Source: Undaria pinnatifida (Eukaryota > Sar > Phaeophyceae > Laminariales > Alariaceae). From it: a stretch of DNA of 64,000 nt. The stretch covers positions 843,862-907,861 of the forward strand of contig JABAKD010000024.1 of assembly GCA_012845835.1 (NCBI GenBank), read 5' to 3'. The notes beneath the pieces were generated by a model. That model did not search any database. It was not told where the DNA came from and saw only the letters and a list, made by a program, of their open reading frames with translations. Below, piece after piece: positions 34,301-46,300 of the stretch (within the stretch, counting starts at the first letter, position 1; the number at the start of each line of letters is the position of its first letter). A program made the position numbers and the translations under genes.

Positions 34301-37300
34301 ACTGGAAGAAGGGCGGGAACAGCTTCGTGTTGTTAGGGCTAAGGCTGAGATCGATGCGGACGCGCTCCGGGTTGCGGAGGCGAAGCTCGTCGCTGAGCGT
34401 GAAAAGTTTGTGCAGCTTGAGAGGGAGCGGGAAGCGCGGCGCGAGGAGATGGCCGCGGACCTCGCCAAGGAACGGGAAGAGTTGAGAGCGTTGCGAGAGG
34501 CGGCCTCGGGAGGGGAGGAGGCGTTGCTGAGGTCGGAAGAAGCTCTCGCCGCCGAGAGAGCGCGGTGTGCGTCGTTAGAGCGAGAGGGTGCTGATTTGCG
34601 GAGTCGACTGGAGCGTGACCTGGGGAAGAGGGAGGAGGAGCTACGCGTTTCTAGGGAGGAGACGGCGGGAGAGCGCGAGGCATTGAAGGTGTCGGAGCAA
34701 GTGCTGGGCGCCGAACGCGCCAGGTTTGAAGAGTTCAGACTGGAAGCAGAAATTTTGCGTAAAGAGGAGGAGGCGGTTGCATTGGCCGCGCGGAGTTCGG
34801 CGGAGCAGGCGTTTTCGAAAGAGCGAGGGGAGGTGGTGGCATTGCGCGAAAACGCGGCGGAACAGAGGCAAGCTCTGGTTGAATCGGAGAAAGCTCTGAC
34901 GGCGGAGAGGAAGGCGTTTTCCGAATTTAAGAAGGAGGCGAGGGAGTTCAAGGAGAAGAGCGAGGTGGACGCCAGAGAGGCTTGCGCTGTTTCGGAGGCA
35001 GCTGCTGCTAAGGGTAAAAAAGAGGCGGATGGTCTTAGGGAGGGGGCTACAAACGCGCGAAGGGCGCTTCAACGTTCTGAGGAAGCTCTTGCCGCCGAGA
35101 GGAAAAAGTTCGCCTCGTGGAAAAGGACGTGCGAGGCGAAGATGGAGTTGCTACGGAGGGAGGCCACGAGGGCGGGGGATTTGGAGGACCAGTTGGCGAG
35201 CAAGGCGTTACGGTTGAAGCAGAAGGAGGCAGAGACGAGGGCGCTCGCTTCCGACGGGAACGTGGTCAGGGGTCTCCGCGAGAGCTTGTCATGCAAGGTG
35301 GGTTGGTGTCCCTAGACCCTTTACACTGTCGTGCGTGTGACCTTTCACATTAAGCTGTTCTCTCCACCTATCGACATCCAATACCTCCAGCGTTCGTGTC
35401 GAGGCCTAAATCCTAGAGATGCAAGTTCTGTGGTCACAAAACTACGAGACAGAGATGCGCATCGCGAACACAGCAAGGTAATTTGGCCATGCGCTACTGG
35501 GAAAAACGTCCCCACCCTCTAGTTCCATGCAAGTTGTGGCGAAAAACGCGGGTGCAATGTCTAAAGGGCTTGAAGGTGCGATGCGAATCGACGAGCAACG
35601 GGAGCGCTATAACCTCCTGCGCGAGAAAAACGAAGGTCCCTGCTGTGACCGTAGTTTGCCCGGAAGGCCGCTAAGGGTAAAGCCTATTAGGTTGAAATGG
35701 GAATCGATTGTGAGGATGAAAACTTGAGTGTATTTGGTAAAAAAGTGTGAGACTCCAAGTGTAGTATCCGAAAAAGGCACTACTTCGAAAGCATCATCCC
35801 CACGTGTTGACCTAGATATTTCAGGAGAAATCTGTATGGTACCTGGTATAGCTCAAGTTGTCGGGTGGGAGCCGCGCGATCTGCAGGGTCTAGCGCATGT
35901 TTCCGGGGTTGGACCTGTACTCTACAGATGCAGATCCTGAACAACAGGTCATCACAGCAGATATGTGATCTGCAGTAGAGCGGTATACAGGGATCCCCCA
36001 GTAAGGCTTTGGTGTGGTATTAATAGAGCAATATGACCGCCTTATGGGGGAAGGCCGCCTTATTCACTCCACGTTTTGAGTGCTATTCCCCAGTCGCACC
36101 GAACGATTTTGACCGCCTTATATAGGGATGCCGCCTTATACTGGCATGCCGCCATATACCGGCATGCCGACCTATTGGGGGAGGCCTACCAATGTATCTG
36201 CTGTATCTACGGTATGTGTAACTTGGTGCAGACCTAGAGGTGCTACTTGTATTAATATCTCTAAATCAGCAGCTACTCCCGGTGCCTATAGGTTACATCC
36301 GCACATGTTTTTGAGGTCAGCTGTGCGTACTCTACTGCTGGAAAAATGCAGGGTTTCCATTGAATATTGAGGCTTTGTCGTTTTCGGGACAGATTACAGC
36401 TCGTAGAAGAGACAACGAAATAATCGCTGCGTTTTTTGTAGCCTACCGGGAGAGTTACGGTACCGGGATATTTTTATTGGCCCTGTTTATATTGCACCTC
36501 GTCTTCGGAGGCAAACTAGTGGGCATTGGTCTTTTTTTTTCCGGTATTACTAAGGGTTGAGGCTTGAGACTGTTTGAAACTGCGTAAAGCTGCTGGGATA
36601 TATTGTTCTGGCGGGGGGTATGAGGGTTGAGGGTCGCCACGAGAAGCGCTCGAGTTTTTTCTTCTCTTTTAAAGTTCTCGTTTCTTCTCTCGTTTTTCCG
36701 GTCTTTCCCTTAAATTCCTCCCTTCTACTGCTGTAACTACTATTCGCACCCTAATTCCCAGTATATTTGGGTGTTTTGATGTATTATGTGCCGACTTTGG
36801 TTGGGCAAGAGTTGGGGAGAAAGACATAAGAACATATAAAAAATAGTGTTGAAACCGTCGAATGTCAGAAATCCAAGGCCAACCCAACCCACGAATATAT
36901 ATTATAAAAAATGAAAATACACTCCAGCTGTGAGATCGAAGATTTCGTCGAAACTCATCTTTGCAAGCTGTGTGTGATACTCCGATCGCGCGCATTACGA
37001 GTTGTGTGTCCTCATTAAGGATATAGGTCGGCGACTCCCCTTACAACTACAGTGTAGCTATCAGGGTCAACAGGATGATTTTAGTCAGTCTGTGCGCGGA
37101 AACTATAAAACCCGTTTCTGAGGGGGACAAAATCTGACAGCTGTGAAGGGAAATGTATCCTTTTATCAAGTGAATCTTGTAAGTCGAATAACCGGTGAGG
37201 GGGGTGGGGCGGAGTTTTGAAGGACGTGGCGGCCTGGTTTTGATCAAAAGCGAGCGGGTTTGGAGGGGGGGGGGGGGGGGGGGGGAGGGGGGGCAATTTG

Positions 37301-40300
37301 TGCACGTAAGCTATAAATCCTTTCGAGGACCCACGAATATATATATATATATATATATTAATAGAACAAAAAAAGGTTGAGAAGTATGTTTTGCTACCAT
37401 TCTTCGATTTTATAACCTATTTTTTGCTGTGGGTTGATTGGCCTTGGACTACCAAATTCGTCGGTTTCAGTAGTATTGCTTTCGTTTTTTTCAACCCGGT
37501 AGAGGATGGAATTTTTTTTCAACCCGATAGAGGATGGAAATCGCAAACACGCTAATTTCCCCCACAGGAAGTGGGTGGCGTTCTAAAAACTTTATTTCTA
37601 ATTTAGGTTCGTCTCTGAACTCTCACCCACGTACAGGACAGCGCCCTGAACGAGCTCAGACAAGAGCTGGGCAACCTGCGGATCGCCTCGGTCGCAGCGG
37701 AGGCTGAAAGCGCTGCTAGGCTGCAGCACCAGCTGCACCAGCAACGCCTCTCCATGGGCGCACAGATGCCCCCGCCGATGCCGACGCCTGCTCTTGCCAG
37801 CCCGGGCTCGCGGGCAGTAGGATCTGGGGTTGGCGGCGGTGGGGATATGGTTCGAACTTTGTCCATGTCCTCGGGGGACTCGTTTGCGGAGGCTGTTGGG
37901 CTGGGGGCTATCGCGGAAGCGGTGGAAGAAGAGGTCGAGGAGGAAGAGGAGGAGGAGGTGGAGGAGGTGTCTTCGGAATCGGAGAGCGGGAGCGAGGAGG
38001 AGAGCGAGGAGGAGGAGAACGGGAGTGAGATGAGCGAGGGTAGTCGCGGTAGTAGCGGCAGTGGTGACGGTGGTGATGACGGTGATGGTGGTGTTAGGAA
38101 AGGCGCGGCTGTTGCGACGGACCCCGCGACGATCACCCCCACCCCCCGCCGCCGGCTAACCCTCTCCCTCGACACCAACACCGACACCGGCAGCGACGAT
38201 GACGACGATGACGACGATGACGAAGAAGGGGAAGAGTCCTTCGCCACGCTCACATTCGCGGCAGCCGACGAAGAGCATGCTGCCGGTAACCGGAGAGCAG
38301 GAAGAACTTCAGCAGGTGCCGCCCGCCTCAGCATATCTTCGTACAGCTTGTCTCCAGGCCCGCGAGGTGTACGAGGCGCGGGTAGAGTTCGCGCTAGCGT
38401 CGCGCCTGGGAGCAAGAGCTTGTCCCCCGTGCCGCGCTCGGGTTCTGCTAGAGCGAGTTGGTCTCCGGGGGCTGGGGGGGGCGGGGGGATTATGGTGCCG
38501 CCTTTGTCGAACTGCTTGTCGCCTATGGTGAGGCTGGCTCCCGTAGACCACGGTATGGGCAAGGAGGGGAATACGGTGGTGCTTGAGCTTGGAGCGTGGA
38601 GGGTAAGGGCGGGAGTTGTTGGGGAGCGGGGGGAAGACGGCGGGGTGCGGGCGTCGTACTTTGATGATTTTCCGTGTTGCTTGGCGAGCCCGCTGAGAGA
38701 GGGTGCGGACTTGGATGAGCTCGTGAATGGAGCTTCTTCGCTGGCCGCGCCGATGTACTCCAAGTTTAGAGAGTGAGTACAGGATTGTTTTTTTGTCCCC
38801 CCAAGTTTTGTTGTTGTTGTTGTATTTTTTCGTTGTTGTACAGTATTTGTTGCGCGGGTTGTTTCGTGGTCTGTTTTAATGTCTGAAGATAGCAAACACA
38901 CAACGTTTGGCATATGTAGGCTCACACTTTTTTGTTTTCTACAATGTTGACGTGAAACGATAAACAGATGCCGTAGCCGTGAGATCTACAGTTTCGTCGA
39001 AGCGCGTATTTGCCAGGTGCGTGACACTTCGATCGCGCGTGGTGCGCACGACTCTAAGATGTGTCCCTGAACTCTTAACCCTTTCATTGCTGCTGAAAGC
39101 ATCCCATACCACTATAGTTTCCTTCCTGGAAGCGTGGATGCAGTTCTAAATGGGTAGTTTGTCGATTTTTCATGTTTTCGTAAGTAGTTGACAATTTTCA
39201 AAGTTCGCGTGTTGATTAGTGTTTCGTTTCGTTTCTTTTTTTTTAATAGATGTTTCGCGTACGTGCATACCGTTTTTTTTTTTTTTTTTTTGCGGCATGT
39301 ACTTCTTTTTTGCGGCAAAATTGTCGTCTCCAAAACAAATAAATATATCTATGGTATTCTGTTTCACTCGCCTCTTCTATCGTGTATATATACATATTTT
39401 TTTCTTCTGACGCGTGCTACGATAAAGGGATCATAGCAGTTTTCGTCAGTTTTCGTCAAAAGTTTTTGTGAATGCCCGGGCGCTCCTTCACCCAAATCGT
39501 CGGAAATAAAAACCATTTTAGCTTTGCAATATATCTATACATTGGTCGCATCGGGTGGCGTTTTCATTTTTTTTTTTCTTCGCCCCATTTGTTATCCTGG
39601 CACTACTCTCGCCCTCCCTCCCAGTAGTAACTCAGATCCGGGGTCGCATAGCGGGCCCTCCTCCCCCCTCCCCACTACGGTATGTGCCTTGTTCATGTTT
39701 TTCGCGACAATAATTCAGCATCAAAAATTTTCTTCCCTCGTCGACTCGCGTCGAATTGTACCTACCACGCTGCCTGGCGCTCTCTGCAGTTGATCCACTT
39801 TTTTTTTGCATTTTTGCATATATAAAATCAAAAAAATCTCACCACGGTGAAACTCAAACTCAAGGACCAACGCTAGTAGTATTCGAGGGCAACCACTAGA
39901 CCACGTGGGCGACGGGCATTTTCAATGTACCCAAGTATATAAAGTATTTTTTGTGATGTATTTGGTATAGAGCTTCTCAAGCAATGAAAAGCCTCAGAAA
40001 AAACAATGGTTTGTGCGTCTTTACCGTAGCATGTGTGATTTTTTTTTTCATGTTGCTGCTGCTGTGTGTTTACAGGAGCGGAGTCTTCGTTGGGGGCGAT
40101 GCATGGTACTGCTGCCTCGACCACCCCTCCATCGCCCTTCGCTCCAAGCTGAAGCTGTCTTGCCCCCTCCAGAGAGGACAGAAGCCGACCAGGGAGGAAA
40201 CGGATTGGCTGGTGGACCACGCCTACGGACTGCTCAAGCAAGACGCGGCGCAGGCGCCGACTTTGTTGACGTACAAGCCGACTGCCACGGTTGATGAGGT

Positions 40301-43300
40301 TTTGGGAGTAGCCTCTGTGCTCCTGGAGTCGCACCGGGTGAGCTTATTTTCATCTTTACCTGGCAACGTGATATGTTGTGGTAACGAGTCATTCCAGATT
40401 ATTCCAGACATACGAGCAAACACGAGTCTCTAATTTTCACCTCCACCACCACCACTACAACAACAGCCACGACCACGACAGCAATTTTAGGACCTGAATT
40501 GAACAAAGATAAATATATATTCCAATTTGGCGAAACATTTTCCAAGTTGGATTTGATTTCGCGAAAGAAACAAACGGATGTGGATCGTATCGAGCGAGAA
40601 AAGTGCGCACTGTTCTTCAAGTAGATGGGAAATTGGAATACCGCAGCAAGTCACGAAACGCCCTGCTGACGAACACCGGCGAGAGTAGACGAGAGCGATG
40701 GCTTGCGTCGTCGCGTGCGCGCCGCCGCTAGCCTCTCGTTTTTTTGGCGGCCCAGGCTAGTAAGCTATCACCCCCAGGGTCTATATACGATAGGGTGAGC
40801 GGGAGGGAGCACCAGAACGCCGCGCGCGGAGCAGCGACGGCGACGAAGCTATCTCTTGAGCGAACACTCGCGTTTTTTGCTCGTTAGGTCGGTTCTCGTG
40901 CGGCATAGTCGATCGAGCTGGTTGAAAAGTTGGGATCGCGGCCGCCATGATCGTTTTCGAGGCGCCACCGCCGGGGTACGATGTGCTATAGTCTGTAGGC
41001 GTGGCCGCGGCTATTGCCCCGATCACCTCTCGTTGAGGTTCGCGTTTTGTCGCCTCGTTCGTGGCTGTCGACGCGGCCAGAAATCGCACCAGGCTGCCCC
41101 GGGTGTGTGCCCCGAACATGCCTCATCAAGTTGGGACAACTCCCCGATTGGATTTGATTTTCAAGCAAAATAAGTCTTTTGAGATTTTTTGTTTTTTTCG
41201 TCTAATTTCAATTTCTTGAATGCTAAAATCGTATTCTTGGATGCGCAATATTTTAATAGGGTATTCATTCGTCCTATAAAAGCCAAGTCAAATTTCATGT
41301 TGTTTGCAATTAGATTATTTTATCGTTAAATCAGGCCCTAAGCCCTAACCAAACCAAACCAAACCTCTGCGAATCGAATCGAATCGAAACAAAACAAGCC
41401 AAGCCAAGCCAAGCCAAGCCAAGCCAAACCGAACCAATCCCACCCCCGACCCAACCAAACCAAGCCAAGCCAGGCCGAGCCAAACCCACCCGCGACCCAA
41501 CCAAAACAAATCAAAACAAGACCAAAACAAAACAAAACAAAACAAAACAAAACAAAGCAAAACAAAACAAAACAAAACAAAACAAAACAATACAAAACAA
41601 AACAAAACAAAACAAAACAAGACCAAAACAAAACGAAACAGAACAAAACAAAACAAAACAAAACAAAACAAAAACAAAGGCAAAACAAAACAAAGCCAAC
41701 CCAACCCAACCCAACCCAACCCAACCCAACCCAACCCAACCCAACCCAACCCAACCCAACCCAACCCAACCCAACCCAACCCAACCCAACAGGTACCCGC
41801 GATTCGGATGGTAAACGAGGCACAGCTGTCGGCCCTCGCTACCGACGTCACGACGGGGGTTTTGGTTGACATTGGGGAGGCGGGTATCTCTGTTACCCCG
41901 ATATTTTACGGGTGTCCGGTTGCTTCGGGAGTGAGATCGGAGGCGTGTGGGGGAGGGGACGTGACGAAGTACCTGGACTACATGCTTCTCAGCCGCACCA
42001 ACGAGCAGTTCAACCAGATGGTGAGAGGGAGTTGGAGTTGCATACCGATATGTCCGTAAATATAAAAAACATGTTATTTTGATATCAATGTACAAATTTT
42101 GCTTATAATTCCGTGCAGATTGGTGTGTATAATGGTTGTTGTCCTAGGGTCATTCACTCCTAACGAACTAACGAACTAACGAACAAAAAAATATGGTACG
42201 AATCTTGACATTGTACAGCTTTTGAAAATGGTCATCACGATTGATGTCACGATTCGGAGCGTGACAAAGTGTGATACCTGGACTACATGCTGCGCAGCCG
42301 AAGCCAACCAGCAGTTCAACCAGATGGCAAGAAGAGGTTTATTTACGTCGTAAGAGGCTTTTTTGTTTTTTTTCAAGGTTGTTCCTAACGAACGAGATAT
42401 TGTCGTGAAAAAACGCATGACATTTCCTTTTTCGTCACGATTCGGGACGTGACGAAGTATGCATGCGCCGGGACTATTAATACATACTGCTCAGCCACAC
42501 GAACGAGCAGTTTGACCACATGGTGAGAGGAGCTTTTCAGTGGTCGTAGGCGTTGTTGCTATTGCCCCAGGGGGTGGTTTCTAAGGATCGAAAGATTATC
42601 CTTGTATCATTTTAGGGGGGTAAAGTGTTATTTTTTCGCATCGCGGTATTAATAGTTGTCAATGGATGTGATGAAGTACATACCTGGACTACGTGCTGCT
42701 CAGCCGCACCAACGAGCTGTTCAACCAGATGGCGAGAGGAGTTGTACATCCGTGTTTGGCTTTCGTATTTCGTGTTTGCTGGATCGTTCCTAACGAACAA
42801 AAAGATAACCGTGAGGAAGCAACGCAAGGCTTTCGTGAATCGCACGGCTTTCGCACAGCGTGTCGTACAAATAGTACCTGAACAGCGTGCTTCTCAGCCC
42901 CGCCACCAGCGGTTTAACCAGATGGGGTGAGGAGTTGTATATGTGTTGCCAACAAAGAACGCCAACCCCCCCACCCACCCACCCCAAATTTCAATCCCTA
43001 CTCCAACCACACAACCCCTCCTTTAGTCCCAACCCTATCGAAACAGCATGCTTCTAGCCCCACCACCAGCAGTTTAACCAGATTATGCGAGGAGTTGTTT
43101 AGATGTTGCCAATAAACAACGCCACCCCCCCCCCCCCCCCCCCCCAAATTCCAATCCTTACTCAACTCCAAACCCACCTTCAATCCCAACCCTAACACTA
43201 GCCCCAAACCCCGACCCCAACCCTAACCCTAACCCTGACCCTATCGCAAGACTGACCGGAGACGGTTGGAGTACACGAGGGAGGTGAAGGAGGAACAGTG

Positions 43301-46300
43301 CTATGTGCCAAAGGACTTTGCCAAGGAGGTGAAGACATATGGTCCTTTCCGGCAAAAGGCGATGCGAGTCTGCAAGGGTGCCCAAGCGTCCCCTATGCTC
43401 TCCGGGTACCAGGCGTGCGATTCAAGAGAGTGAGTGGAAGGTTGCCTTGGATTTTGAATTTTATTATTTTTTCGTGTTTATTTTGACTTGGGTTTGTTTT
43501 TTGTTTTTTTCCCTTCTTTTCTCAGTATGTTTTTGTTTTTTTGTAAAATGATTGTTTTTCCTATTGGCCGCTTTCGGCGAAAAAGTTATTGAGAGTCTGC
43601 AAGGGCGCCCAGGCTTTGCCTATGCTCTTCAGGTTCCCGGCGTGCGGTTCAAGAGAGTGAAAGATATGACAGGCTTAATTTTGATTTTGATTTCGATTTT
43701 CGATTTTTTTATTTGATTTTTTTTTTGTTTTGGGTGTTTATTTCTTTTTTGAAGAATGCCATATTCTGATTTGCACGGCGCCAAAACATGGAATAAAAAA
43801 ACCCTTTCGCGATGGCGTTATTTTTTTTTTCCTTGATTTAAAGTTTTAGCTCGATGGGCAGAGGGAGCAACATCGCATCTCCACCAATGCACACAGCTTG
43901 ATGAAAGTTATTGTTTATAATATCTTTTAATAACGGCAGCATATACACATACCTACATGTACGTGGTATTTACTGTAGAATATACCTGGTATAATAATGC
44001 TCGCCCCCCCGCGCCCCCCCCCCCTCCGATCCCTCTTGTTTAAACGCACCACCTGAAATCAAAATCTGCCAGAGTAGTAAACACTACCAGCCAGCTGATA
44101 TCATCTCATTATCCATCTAGCCATCCATGCCGTAGCTCCAACTCATCTCCCCCCCCCCCCCCCCTTTGTTCTCCGCCCAGTTCGTTCAAACGCCCCACTT
44201 ACAATCGAAATCGGCCAGAGTAATAAACACTAATAAGCCATTGATATCACGTCATCATCTTTCTAGCCATCTATGACGTAGCTTTCATTCATTCCCCCCC
44301 CCCCCCTCCAACGCCCCCTCGTTCCCCACACCCCGCACGATCGCCTAGACCCAGCACCTCTCGTATAGTAGACCCCTACATATGTGATTAATACGCGCGA
44401 TCGGAGGGTCACACACAATGTTGCGAACATCAGTGTCGACCAAATCCTTGACTTTAATATATGTGACCTAAACCTCTTGAAAACCCTTTCCCCCCCCCCC
44501 GCTTTTTTTTTTTTTTTTTTTCCCGTTTCCTCTTGCTTAAACGCCCCGCCTACTATCGAAATCCGCCAGAGTAATAAACACTTCCACGCCCTGGATGTCG
44601 CCTCGTTATCGTTTCAGAGCCGTCCATGCCGCTGGTGCAATTCCCACCCAACCCCGTCCCCAACGCCCCCTCCTTCCCCACCACTCACACCATCGCCTAG
44701 ACCTAGCACCACGCGTATAGCAAACCCCTTCATCTATGCGACCTCAAGCCCGCCCCCCCCGCCCCCGCCCCCCCCCGCCACATTCCCCCCCCTCCCCCAC
44801 AAGAAATATTTATAGTTTCCACGCACAAATTGACCTGCCCCATCCGTCCCCTCCCCCCCCCTCCCCCCCTCCCGCCCCCCCTTTTGATCAAAATCAGGCC
44901 CCCACGTCCTTAAAAACTCCGCCCTCCCCTCACCGGATATTCGACTTACAGGATTCACTTGATAAACTGATGCATTTCCTTCCACAGCTGTCAGATTTTG
45001 TCTCCCTCAGAAACGGGTTTTATGGTTTCCGCGCACAGGCTGCCCAACATCACCCTGTTGACCCTGATAGCTACACTGTAGTTGCAAGGGGAGTCGCCGA
45101 CCTATATCCTTAATGAGGACACACAACTCGTAATACGCGCGATCGGAGTATCACACACAGCTTGCAAATATGAGTTTCGACAAAATATTCGATCTCACAG
45201 CTGGAGTGTATTTTAATTTTTATAATATTATAAAAATTAAAATAAATTTCAGATGTGAGATCGAAGATTTCGTCGAAACCTCACCTTTTGCCAGCTGTGG
45301 TTGATACTCCGGTCGCGCGTGTTACTCACTGGGTGTGTGTCCTCATTAAGGATTCCTCGTTAAGGATATAGGCGGGCGATTTCTCTTAGAGCTAGCTTGC
45401 ACCAGAATCAACAGGGTGATGTTGATCAAATTGTCCACGGGAACTATAAAACCCGTTGTTGAGGGGGACAAAATCTGACGGCTGTGGAAGGAAATGCATC
45501 AGTTGATGTATACAGTATACGGACGGTCTTGTAGTGGTGCTGTTCTTGTGGTTGGTTTTCCAGGGCTCGGGTCAGGAATTTTGCGATGTATCACGCGGGT
45601 CGGGTCGGTTCGGGAGGTTTTCAAATCTCACGGGTCGGGACGGATCATCCTCATCCCAACCCGAACCGCGAGGAGTTACCTGACCCGTGAAAAGCCCTGC
45701 GTTTTTTTGCGTTCGCCTTCGCTTCGTGATGGTGATAATTTTGACGGTGCCCGACACCGTTTTTTTTGTCTGTTTTATGCCTGGCGCATGGCAACAGCGA
45801 TCTCGACAGGAAGACAGTCAGTGGCAAGGCGGGTTATACGGGCTTAGATTTTCACGCTCGAGTCGAACAACCCTGCCACCCCCTCCCCCCTCCCCCCCCC
45901 CTGCCGTATCTGATCGGAAACCCACGAAAATTATATTGTTATTTTTTTTATTTTTTTCCTTTGTTTGGTGACGCCGTTGTTCTATTACTATCTTAAGTCT
46001 CTCGGGTCCTCTTTTTTTTTTATCTTTTTTGCGTGTCTGCGGTGCTTAGCGATAGCAGCGTTTGCCGGAGTGACGGTGGCAAGACAGTCACAATGGCCAA
46101 GACTTTAACGCTCAAGTCGGGCAACTTAACCCCGCCCCGCCCCCCCCGTCTTCCCCCATGCTATGTGGCTGCATTTTCTACTGGTCTTTTGTTTCGTTAT
46201 GATGACAACTCTTGACTTTCTCGGTTCCGTTTTTTTTGGGGGGCCTCTTTGCATGTCTGCGGTGCTTGGGCAACAAGCAGCACCTTTGACAGGGAGGAGA

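Noticed and set aside
34145..34951. 268-codon minus-strand frame rich in Ser/Arg
   Set aside because: It is the complement of the GC-rich coiled-coil exon 2; Glu/Arg codons read backwards give Ser/Arg/Leu.
37603..38925. 440-codon minus-strand Ser/Pro-rich frame
   Set aside because: Antisense of exon 3, whose Glu and Asp runs read as Ser runs; the plus strand has actin similarity and fitting splice phases.
39840..39917. Functional tRNA gene on the minus strand
   Set aside because: A box is good but the B box is degenerate and the arms do not pair into a cloverleaf; more likely a SINE head.
41338..42095. Minus-strand frames of Gly/Trp/Val and Phe/Val/Leu repeats
   Set aside because: Products of the pentanucleotide array, cycling through five codons; one runs through the antisense of ARP exon 5.
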